DNA of 64,000 nt, from positions 186,001-250,000 of the forward strand of contig CAUEEP010000937.1 in assembly GCA_958450365.1 (NCBI GenBank), read 5' to 3'. This document shows, one piece after another, positions 61,401 through 64,000 of this stretch (positions are counted from its first letter, which is position 1; every line of letters starts with the position of its first letter). This DNA is from Mesorhabditis belari (Eukaryota > Nematoda > Chromadorea > Rhabditida > Rhabditidae). The translations under genes were made by a program, and so were the position numbers. The notes beneath the pieces are model-generated. The model was not told the origin of the DNA. It was given only the letters and a program-made list of their open reading frames with translations, and did no database searches.

Positions 61401-62727
61401 TTTGCTGAATTTCTTTATCCAGGCTTTGTTTTATGATATTTTAGAGCTAGATTTGTTATCTTTGAATAAATAGAATCATTTTAGAGCTAGATTTGTTATC
61501 TTTAAATAACTAGAATCATTTTAGAAATAGATTTGTTATCTTTAAATAAATAGGATCATTTTAGGTCTAGATTTCTTATCTTTAAATAAATAGAATCATT
61601 TTAGGTCTAGAATTGTTATCTTTAAATAACTAGAATCATTTTAGAGATAGATTTGTTATCTTTAAATAACTATTTCGATCTAAAATGATTCTATTTATTT
61701 AAAGATAACAATTCTAGACCTAAAATGATTCTATTTATTCAAAGATAAGAAATCTAGACCTAAAATCATCCTAGTTATTTAACGATAACAAATCTATTTC
61801 TAAAATGATTCTAGTTATTTAACGATAACAAATCTATCTCTAAAACCTCATAAAACAAAGCCAGGATAAAGAAATTTGGCAAAAAAAGCTCAAAATTTAA
61901 ACCCCGGAAGCAAACAGGCTCGTTTCAGCTGTTTTTGGCTGATTTGAACGGATTTTGACTGCTTTGTCGTACCGAATTACGACTTTTAAAAAAGGAAAGA
62001 GATATTTATGAGATTTTTCTCCGGATTTTTCAATCTTTTTCAATTTTTTCCTCCTTTTCCTTTCTTTTCTTTCTTTTTCAACCTCTTGTCCTTCGGTTTT
62101 ACTCCTTTCTCTTTGTTGTTCTTTTTCTCGATCTCGTCTTTTCTTTTGCAATCTTGGCGATGAGCGCGGGGAATTTCGCGGTGATGGAAAAGGAAAACAG
62201 CGAATGATCTAAAAAAAGAGAAAAATGTTGATTAAACAGGATTTCAGACGGAAATTGTGGACTTTGTGCTTAAATTTGATGCGATTTAATCTTTTTTTTC
62301 TCTCTTGCGCACTGGATTCTTCATTTTTCAGCCTCCAATGCAAGAAAATAACAAACGCAGAGCACCAGAAAGGATGCGTTTACAAGTTTGAGCACAAAGT
62401 ACAAACTTTAACTTATCATTTAATGATTTCAAATGTACTCTGTGCTTAAATCTGCAAACGCACACCTTCCTAGAGCACCAAACTTGACATTTTCTCGCAT
62501 CAATGCCTGTGCGACAAGAAAAATGAAGAATTAAGTGCAACAGACAACGTGCATTTGCAGAAAAATTGTAAATAAACAAAATTCATCTATGTAAACATCC
62601 TTTCTAAGAGACTATTTATAGATTTGCCAAAAAAAAATCGACAAACCTGCATCAACTTCTCGTAATTCATTCCATTCCCCATCGGCAACAGATCCTCTCC
62701 ATTCCCATCCTCGTAATTCAAGTACAT
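27614..62727 (-). CDS. lfe-2: Inositol-1,4,5-trisphosphate 3-kinase (LFE-2-like), giant-intron gene
   Basis: Catalytic exons in transcript order: 35276-35174, 32004-31928, 31680-31602, 29890-29809, 29706-29596, 29102-29021, 28897-28721, 27854-27681, 27625-27614. Upstream exons: 62727-62647, 62208-62083, 60950-60891, 60187-60135, 55580-55457, a candidate at 45084-45044, 43264-43140, 38328-38156. All phases fit if the candidate is included, giving about 559 residues. The kinase domain (about 288-559) shows WVQLSGH, the MDIKVG inositol-kinase motif, RADLYDKM, PTEEEH, KLRYMQFRE, LGFRIE, FFATHEVVGSSLL, IDFAK and NEDGYLMGLDNLI, all in family order. The enzyme phosphorylates Ins(1,4,5)P3 to Ins(1,3,4,5)P4 and so damps calcium release. 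Two family positions differ (see findings). Introns reach 12 kb and are mostly minisatellites. Symbol by homology; the catalytic part is certain, the N-terminal part probable. Confidence 0.88.
27870..28275. repeat. 22-bp tandem repeat (gactctaggaaggacgtcat) in a kinase intron
   Basis: About eighteen units. The core holds the palindrome gacgtc (CRE-like) in many copies. It fills the intron between the exons at 28721 and 27854 together with the next array. Confidence 0.9.
28305..28705. repeat. Palindromic tandem repeat (tgtacatgtacaatgcttcg) in a kinase intron
   Basis: About eighteen units of 20-21 bp, each containing the perfect palindrome tgtacatgtaca or tgtactgtaca. The repeat reaches to within about 15 bp of the exon donor at 28720. 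Open frames on both strands are by-products of the repeat. Confidence 0.9.
29155..29505. repeat. Telomere-like (TAGGC/TTAGGC)n array in a kinase intron
   Basis: Two runs of ggctaggctaggct mixed with ttaggcttaggc are interrupted at about 29318-29400 by about 80 bp of unique sequence. TTAGGC is the telomere repeat of most nematodes; TAGGC is a one-base-shorter variant. It sits between the exons at 29596 and 29102. Confidence 0.9.
30115..31212. repeat. 14-bp tandem repeat (tccaagccatctac), about 1.1 kb, in a kinase intron
   Basis: Nearly eighty units, mostly identical, with gccagcc/gcaagcc variants at both edges. All three + frames stay open across it (up to 493 codons), because the unit contains no stop in any frame. 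It lies antisense in the intron between the exons at 31602 and 29890. Confidence 0.95.
31310..31432 (+). pseudogene. Transposase-like helix-turn-helix relic
   Basis: The frame reads EKSQIDCWISGEANSIRKIA then KDLSRASR, which resembles the N-terminal helix-turn-helix of Tc1/Tc3-type transposases. It fades after about 40 residues, and no DDE domain follows. It lies antisense in the kinase intron, next to the 14-bp array. Confidence 0.4.
31470..31545 (+). repeat. Dispersed element with palindrome gccagatcgctcgcgatctggc-like core
   Basis: The core cagatcgctcgcgatctg followed by ctctggggtaaggg recurs at 32580-32640 and in weaker form at about 52938-53020, in the first and third cases after tgttctttgtgcg. 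A short dispersed non-coding repeat; its class is unknown. Confidence 0.5.
31752..31893. repeat. 10-bp tandem repeat (tcgatttcta / tcgatttcaa)
   Basis: About fourteen units in the short intron between the exons at 31928 and 31680; it ends about 35 bp from the donor of the exon at 31928. Confidence 0.9.
32240..32300. repeat. (acgact)n microsatellite
   Basis: Runs of acgactacgactacg. Translates as poly-Thr on +, with no coding support. Confidence 0.8.
32390..32580. repeat. 7-bp tandem repeat (gctcaag) with gctcaaagccg variants
   Basis: About twenty-five units. It ends exactly where the dispersed element like 31470-31545 begins (tcgctcgcgatctg). Confidence 0.9.
32836..33060 (+). pseudogene. 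Tc3-like transposase N-terminal relic
   Basis: The frame reads LSISKKEKLRFIDDGLNDGE then IVEKIGRSPTVIARVL, matching the paired-type helix-turn-helix of Tc1/Tc3 transposases. It continues with SYGTKKMIGRKP, like the linker that follows in Tc3, and then a stop. The catalytic domain is absent. It lies in the kinase intron between the exons at 35174 and 32004, on the opposite strand. Confidence 0.6.
33590..34125. mobile_element. MITE of the gtgcactggattctt family with internal minisatellites
   Basis: The left part is a 28-bp tandem repeat (about 12 copies, 33600-33935) whose unit contains ccactggattctttt, the arm sequence of the family seen at 62260-62405. The right end has the matching arm, aagaatccagtgcactagaa, at about 34095. 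The centre (33975-34085) is a second array based on agcaacgatcgctttcac. It reads as one palindromic element with both an arm and the loop amplified. Confidence 0.55.
34840..35150. repeat. Tandem repeat of about 29 bp (gagcctggatacctaggcta core)
   Basis: About eleven units; it ends close to the kinase exon at 35174. Contains the palindrome cctagg in most units. The interval 34130-34830 is AT-rich intron with no feature seen. Confidence 0.9.
35640..36060. repeat. 20-bp tandem repeat (tagctccagtttgaccagtc)
   Basis: About twenty units with taccccag and gatcgatttgg variants, in the kinase intron between the exons at 38156 and 35276. A shorter repeat based on aaagctagtagcttgtag lies at 36485-36590; the remaining sequence 36060-36480 and 36600-37040 is unremarkable. 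Confidence 0.9.
37060..38145. repeat. 15-bp tandem repeat (tagatccccagcttc), about 1.1 kb
   Basis: Some seventy units with cccaactt, ccctagctt and ctctagat variants arranged in longer repeating blocks. It runs to within about 10 bp of the exon end at 38156. Two stretches (about 37338-37385 and 37563-37635) have many small deletions. Confidence 0.95.
38885..39155. repeat. Tandem repeat of acaaacagac / acaaacagccag
   Basis: Units of 12 bp and shorter, related to the GACA tracts at 4255 and 5580. The minus strand reads as Cys/Leu/Val/Phe repeats in all frames, a repeat artefact. It abuts a tRNA-like sequence. Confidence 0.9.
39182..39270 (-). other. tRNA-like sequence with a strong B box
   Basis: On the minus strand: A-box-like ggtgtagtggctaaaaggc and B box gggttcaagtcc, separated by an insert that could be a long variable arm or intron. 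The acceptor ends do not pair, so a SINE head or tRNA relic is more likely than a working tRNA. Confidence 0.5.
39325..39565. mobile_element. Diverged half of the foldback element seen at 57280-57705
   Basis: Shares gcgcacctggacatttg, gctggaaaaggc, ccgaatttcgacaaatcaga and cctcgctga with 57280-57705 in the same order. Only one arm is present here. Confidence 0.65.
39771..40600. mobile_element. TIR element of about 830 bp carrying TTAGGC arrays
   Basis: The ends taccgtattctctctaatag plus tagtgc (39772-39797) and the exact reverse complement at 40575-40600 form 26-bp terminal inverted repeats. The sequence beyond also pairs (ccctc(c/t)(t/c)ggaccgcaat near both ends). TA occurs at each end. Inside are an AT-rich stretch with a minus-strand frame (39874-40110) of no recognised family and the TTAGGC array. 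A non-autonomous DNA transposon is the simplest reading. Confidence 0.65.
40130..40440. repeat. Interstitial telomeric repeat (TTAGGC)n
   Basis: About fifty units of ttaggc, many perfect, mixed with ctttagctttaggc variants at regular intervals. It is enclosed by the TIRs of the element at 39771-40600. Confidence 0.92.
41108..41195 (-). other. tRNA-like sequence
   Basis: Minus strand: A-box-like tagcgcaaccggttaggcg and B box ccggttcgacccc. A possible Pro-type loop (cttggta) exists, but the acceptor stem does not form. Likely a tRNA-derived relic. Confidence 0.45.
41262..41352. repeat. 11-bp tandem repeat (ctttggtctgg)
   Basis: About eight units. The region 41360-41820 has only short repeats (ctgtcattag, tttccaccga). 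Confidence 0.85.
41820..42330. repeat. 20-bp tandem repeat (aaaagctccaatttcagctc), about 20 copies
   Basis: The array (41925-42330) has two variants, atttcagctc and attcaagctc, in an irregular order. It is preceded by ctctgtgctcttgtaaatcc and tctagagcac (41820-41855), which resemble the arm of the MITE family at 62260-62405. Confidence 0.9.
42715..42935. repeat. 30-bp tandem repeat with the core taaggtatctacaggattcc
   Basis: About seven units with two alternating sub-types. It lies about 200 bp downstream of the kinase exon at 43264-43140. The interval 42335-42710 shows no feature. Confidence 0.9.
43280..43935. repeat. 20-bp polypurine tandem repeat (gaaggaagatggaaggaaga)
   Basis: About 650 bp of almost pure purine on the + strand, in two near-perfect blocks around a more variable centre. 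It starts about 15 bp beyond the acceptor of the kinase exon at 43264. The transcript strand is polypyrimidine. The long open frames on both strands are repeat artefacts. Confidence 0.95.
44312..44580. mobile_element. Palindromic MITE, 269 bp
   Basis: The left end taccgtaaatactgtaatag and the reverse complement of the right end (taccgtcaatactgtaatcg) continue pairing for about 120 bp through gacggtgcggagt, ctagctttgaacg, cgacactggttt and ggtatcaaaaaatagc, with a loop of about 12 nt. TA ends suggest Tc1/mariner mobilisation. The stretch 44585-45040 has short tcatcaaaaatcaacaaaaa repeats only. Confidence 0.8.
45044..45084 (-). other. Candidate linking exon of the kinase gene (41 nt)
   Basis: After a good acceptor (gctttctcag) the minus strand reads IKKSHLKAILLQK and reaches a GT at 45043. 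It enters in phase 0 and leaves in phase 2, exactly what is needed to join 55457 to 43264. The donor (gtcaca) is weak, and other short exons in the 12-kb interval could do the same. Confidence 0.3.
45365..45935 (+). pseudogene. Degenerate mariner transposase (N-terminal part)
   Basis: Frame pieces read TWYRKFRAGDFDLEDKEGR at about 45483-45540, then, after an expansion of gccgtggccgtcc repeats and two copies of the gagataaggaaccaaattta unit (inverted), IRELAEQLGVGKTTISDH at about 45765-45815 and LKRIGKSKKLDKW in a shifted frame. These are the WxxRFrsGDFDLED and second HTH motifs of mariner transposases. The catalytic domain is missing. A 10-bp acagtggggc array lies at 45385-45440. Confidence 0.75.
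46005..46125. mobile_element. MITE of the gtgcactggattctt family, complete palindromic copy
   Basis: The left arm (tatgcttaaatttgtaaacg ... attcttcatttttc) and the right arm (gaagaatccaatgcactaga ... cgtttacaaaag) are inverted copies around a pyrimidine-rich centre. Relatives: 62260-62405, 62435-62580, 53895-55425 and 33590-34125. Confidence 0.6.
46455..46625 (+). mobile_element. tRNA-derived SINE-like element
   Basis: The head cggtaagcgaaaaatcgcgg continues with gttcgagtcccggcggcgc, a good B box and T-arm. A body of about 110 bp follows, and the TTAACAATTGATT array resumes on the other side. The head resembles those at 58205 and 59615. Confidence 0.55.
46865..47039. mobile_element. pogo/Tc1-mariner-type MITE, 175 bp
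   Basis: Perfect 20-bp terminal inverted repeats cagtcgaacctctctataac with TA target duplications at 46863-46864 and 47040-47041. The interior repeats cctctatataacgtaa. No transposase. Inserted in the TTAACAATTGATT array. Confidence 0.85.
47205..47412 (+). mobile_element. 5'-truncated copy of the SINE at 56803-57172
   Basis: From tcatcttcccttcaccacc to agccccagtcggtatttttt it matches the 3' part of the full element, with only two differences noticed by eye (gtgtgtg for gcgtgtg and taggcg for tatgcg). The tRNA head is missing, as expected from truncated retrotransposition. Confidence 0.85.
48125..48825. repeat. Satellite of about 143 bp, five copies
   Basis: The motif aaattgggaaaagctatttt recurs at intervals of 142-144 bp (about 48146, 48288, 48431, 48574, 48718). 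Each unit also holds atctggatatcaggctatag, gtcggattttcaattttc and accaaccgaggta. Diverged copies lie at 51965-52185. Non-coding. Confidence 0.92.
49440..49485. repeat. (TTTC)n microsatellite
   Basis: Eleven ctttctttc units. The flanks carry an inverted pair: actaaaggcctaccgt at about 49424 and acggtaggcctttagt at about 49207, so a foldback of about 235 bp spans 49207-49440. Confidence 0.85.
49660..49925. repeat. 15-bp tandem repeat (ctttctaggtctacc)
   Basis: About seventeen units, mostly identical, with ctaggtctagctt variants. Confidence 0.92.
50120..50890. repeat. Tandem repeat of about 31 bp rich in palindromes (gatctatagatcgatcataa)
   Basis: About twenty-five units built from agatctaggg, atctatagat and gatcgatc. 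Two unit types (gatcgatcataag and gaggatcataag) alternate in blocks of about 93 bp, a higher-order structure. Strong cruciform potential. The interval 50900-51360 is plain AT-rich intron. Confidence 0.92.
51370..51795. repeat. 17-bp tandem repeat (caatcaatagaaatctt)
   Basis: About twenty-five units with taattaat variants. Kinase intron, no coding support. Confidence 0.92.
51965..52185. repeat. Detached copies of the 143-bp satellite
   Basis: About 1.5 units matching 48125-48825, including aaaattgggaaaagctattt and accaaccgaggtagtaaaag, separated from the main array by 3.1 kb. Confidence 0.85.
52350..52530. repeat. Polypurine repeat (gaagacaggaagaagaaagg)
   Basis: Imperfect units of 10-20 bp; the strand transcribed in the kinase gene is pyrimidine-rich. 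The open frames are artefacts. The interval 52535-53030 is otherwise unremarkable apart from the weak dispersed element at about 52938-53020. Confidence 0.85.
53035..53285. repeat. 18-bp tandem repeat (cccagcgaccgagccttt)
   Basis: About fourteen units, unusually GC-rich for this region. The 18-bp unit keeps several frames open on both strands. Between 53290 and 53890 there is a (gacttgcta)n run at 53510-53560 and no gene. Confidence 0.92.
53895..55425. mobile_element. MITE of the gtgcactggattctt family split by a 1.4-kb minisatellite
   Basis: The left arm gtgctcaatttggtaaacgc is at about 53909; the right arm starts aagaattcagtgcgctagaa at about 54004 and resumes after the array with tttcaaagattgagcacaaa at about 55400. 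The interruption falls exactly where intact copies have ctagaaaggatgcg. The right end lies about 30 bp from the kinase exon at 55457. Confidence 0.6.
54010..55390. repeat. 10-bp tandem repeat (gaaggccaga / gaaggctaga), about 1.38 kb
   Basis: About 135 units with aggtcaga, agcctaga and agactaga variants. Blocks of about 120 bp recur several times (for example from 54240, 54350, 54470 and 54600), showing higher-order duplication. All frames stay largely open; no coding support. Confidence 0.95.
56135..56530 (+). repeat. 30-bp tandem repeat (gagctatggggacaattgct core), 13 copies, in an open frame
   Basis: Thirteen exact-length 30-bp units with few changes. The + frame from 56110 to 56541 encodes ten-residue repeats LRAMGTIADA. 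The last units drift to PRATGTIPDA, and the frame ends with its own stop just after the array. It lies antisense in the kinase intron between the exons at 60135 and 55580. Probably non-coding. Confidence 0.9.
56803..57172 (+). mobile_element. tRNA-derived SINE, full-length copy
   Basis: The head has A box tggctgactggttaag and B box gagggttcgaacccc and resembles a Lys-type tRNA (loop atcttaatc). The 5' and 3' acceptor strands (gcacgtg / cacatgc) pair at six of seven positions. The tRNA-unrelated body of about 300 bp ends in ggtattttttaa. A truncated copy lies at 47205-47412. No protein frame; mobilisation would need a partner LINE. Confidence 0.75.
57280..57705. mobile_element. Palindromic foldback element, 426 bp
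   Basis: Ends gggggtgggacaaa and tttgtcccaccccc. The arms share gcgcacctggacat, gctggaaaaggc, tccgaatttcgacaaatcag and acgtcaaatttgggctaaaa in inverted order for most of the length. Half of a diverged copy is at 39325-39565. Confidence 0.85.
58205..58318 (+). mobile_element. tRNA-derived SINE-like element, copy 1
   Basis: The T-arm and B box aggtcgcgggttcgaatccc lead into ggcgccgacc and a short body, ttgtattcaccaccgcataa. The next copy at 59615 shares head and body. The 5' part is worn. A 14-bp array starts directly after it. The interval 57806-58200 holds nothing supportable. Confidence 0.55.
58318..59400. repeat. 14-bp tandem repeat (aatccaatccatta), about 1.08 kb
   Basis: About seventy-seven units with ctatta, ctatca, ccatca and tttact variants in recurring blocks. 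AT-rich, without long open frames. Confidence 0.95.
59615..59740 (+). mobile_element. tRNA-derived SINE-like element, copy 2
   Basis: A fuller head: gtcggtgtagctcattggtg (A box) and gcaggtccaaatcccggcac (B box), then gccatctcttgtattcctag and ccaccgcataa. It ends at aatccattaaat, the unit of the preceding array, so copies of this element sit at both borders of the repeat region. Confidence 0.6.
60525..60655. repeat. 9-bp tandem repeat (attcaagat / attctagat)
   Basis: About fourteen units between the kinase exons at 60891 and 60187. Confidence 0.85.
61345..61945. mobile_element. Foldback element of about 600 bp with tandemly repeated arms
   Basis: The left arm (cggccaaaaacggctgaaac, then tttctttatccaggctttgt) and the right arm (acaaagccaggataaagaaa, then gaaacaagcc-like sequence and cagctgtttttggctg) are inverted copies. 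Inside, both arms carry repeats of about 42 bp containing gatttgttatctttaaataa, inverted relative to each other. Short cggtcaaaat repeats flank the left end. Confidence 0.75.
62260..62405. mobile_element. MITE of the gtgcactggattctt family (reference copy)
   Basis: Left: tttgtgcttaaatttg and gcgcactggattcttcattt. Right: agcaccagaaaggatgcgtt and tttgagcacaaagtac, inverted copies with a short centre. It lies in the first kinase intron. Confidence 0.65.
62435..62580. mobile_element. Second MITE copy of the same family
   Basis: ctctgtgcttaaatctgcaa, then acgcacaccttcctagagca; the other arm gaaaaatgaagaattaagtg, then cgtgcatttgcag. Separated from the first copy by about 30 bp. Confidence 0.55.
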
Positions 62728-62814
62728 TTTTTCTAAAAAAAAAGTTAGATCAATAATTTTCTTTTATGTAAAACGAGCCGAAAAAACTGAATTAGTTTTT
62801 ATAAAGAATCAAAG

Positions 62815-63570
62815 TATAGCTAAAGCATAACTACAATCTAAAGCGTAATTAAAGCATAACTACAATCTAAAGAACAATAAAGCATAACTAAAGCATAACT
62901 AAAGCATAATTAAAGCATAATTAAAGCATAACTAGAGCATAACTAAAGCATAACTAGAGCACAACTACAACTTAAAGCATAATTAAAGCATAACCAAAGC
63001 ATAACTAGAGCATAACTGCAATCTAAAGCATAATTAAAGCATAACTAAAGCATAACCACAAGCTAAAGCATAGTTAAAGCATAACTAAAGCATAACTAGA
63101 GCATAACTACAATCTAAAGAATAATAAAGCATAACTAGAGCATAACCACAAGCTAAAGCATAATTAAAGCATAATTAAAGCATAACTAAAGCATAACTAG
63201 AGCATAACCACAAGCTAAAGCATAATTAAAGCATAACTACAATCTAAAGAACAATAAAGCATAACTAAAGCATAATTAAAGCATAATTAAAGCATAACTA
63301 GAGCATAACTAAAGCATAACTAGAGCACAACTACAATTTAAAGCATAATTAAAGCATAACCAAAGCATAACTAGAGCATAACTGCAATCTAAAGCATAAT
63401 TAAAGCATAATTAAAGCATAACTAAAGCATAACTAGAGCATAACTAAAGCATAACTAGAGCATAACTACAATCTAACGAATAACTAAAGCATAACTACAA
63501 GCTAAAGCATAATTAAAGCATAACTACAATCTAAAGCCTAATTAAAGCATAACTAAAGCATAACTAAAAT
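62815..63570. repeat. 12-bp tandem repeat (aaagcataacta), upstream of the kinase ATG
   Basis: About sixty units with aattaaagc, agagcataac and acaatcta variants; blocks of 150-400 bp recur. It begins about 90 bp upstream of the predicted start codon at 62727. The last part, 63570-64000, is AT-rich with no gene seen. Confidence 0.92.
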
Positions 63571-64000
63571 ATATTCTAAGGTTTTCTAAAGAAGTTTGAG
63601 CTTTATTGGTCAAAAACGGGCGAGAAAATGCCAGATAGACACATACAGGGTAGCCGCAAATTATCGCCTCACAATTTTACGGCTAGATCTTAACTTTAGC
63701 TTCGCGAACCGGTTGAATTCCTTTTTAATATAAAAATTGCGATAATTCTCTACGGAGATCTTTATAAAAATTGTAGGATGTTTTTGAGATTTTTATTAAA
63801 CGCTTAGAAGATGCGCTCAAAAAAACCACGCAAGTCAATCAGCAGCTTTTCATGAAGTTTTAACGGCTCTCACAACGTTTATTTGACTCTTTTCTGGTTA
63901 AAAAGCCTAAAACAAATGTTTGTGATTGTTTTGTTTTGTTTTCAACAAAAATCTTCAATCATTTTGTTTTTAGCTCTGAATGAGCTCTGAATCTGCAATC

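Larger units (their letters stand above)
38156..62727 (-). other. N-terminal exon chain assigned to the IP3 3-kinase gene
   Basis: The ATG at 62727 opens MYLNYEDGNGEDLLPMGNG directly after a ttttttttag that could be a spliced-leader acceptor. It continues into a Ser/Pro-rich then Lys/Arg/Glu-rich exon (62208-62083), EHAFGRLVQ (60950-60891), a short exon (60187-60135) and a basic exon starting WKHQKARFARWRRFFKRKP (55580-55457). Exons at 43264-43140 (SKRFIKAGVGIAKQRN) and 38328-38156 (FDLTPTFYELISQRQF) then lead in phase into the kinase exon at 35276. I do not recognise any domain here. Phases are continuous within 62727-55457 and within 43264-27614; the junction between the two sets needs the candidate exon at 45084-45044. 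For the 38328 exon a second in-frame acceptor exists at about 38311. Confidence 0.6.

Overview
The window is nuclear DNA of a nematode, most likely a rhabditid related to Caenorhabditis. Evidence: an AT-rich sequence; short GT...TTTCAG introns; a POP-1-type TCF with HMG box plus C-clamp; TTAGGC (the nematode telomere repeat) in internal arrays; and Tc1/mariner, Tc3-like, pogo-like and CR1-like LINE relics. The species cannot be named from the sequence alone.

Only two genes can be supported, and they are convergent. (1) 16344-23791, + strand: a 13-exon ortholog of pop-1 (TCF/LEF, Wnt effector). It reconstructs in one unbroken frame to 417 residues, with the beta-catenin-binding N-terminus, HMG box, basic tail and four-cysteine C-clamp present. 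(2) 27614-62727, - strand: an inositol-1,4,5-trisphosphate 3-kinase (lfe-2-like). The nine exons at 27.6-35.3 kb encode the catalytic domain and are secure. Six further exons with compatible phases reach to 62.7 kb, and one small linking exon is uncertain. Only about 1.7 kb of this roughly 35 kb gene is coding; nearly every long intron is filled with its own minisatellite family.

Layout. 1-16 kb: no gene; tandem arrays, two LINE 3' fragments, a foldback MITE, tRNA-like sequences, a transposon-like relic and, at 13-16 kb, the presumed pop-1 upstream region. 16.3-25.2 kb: pop-1 with a Tc1-like insertion in its last intron and a long 3' region. 25.2-27.6 kb: intergenic repeats and a foldback element with convergent tRNA-like heads. 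27.6-62.7 kb: the kinase gene, whose introns also hold a TIR element carrying TTAGGC arrays, several MITE families, tRNA-derived SINEs, mariner and Tc3-like relics and a 143-bp satellite. 62.8-64 kb: a tandem array upstream of the kinase start.

The two proteins belong to different pathways (Wnt/beta-catenin transcription and inositol-phosphate/calcium signalling), so nothing here says they act together. The recurrent theme is the relation between mobile elements and minisatellites: several arrays lie inside MITEs or tRNA-like units and appear to be amplified from element sequence, and other elements have inserted into existing arrays. All coordinates were read by eye; array boundaries are approximate to about 10 bp.
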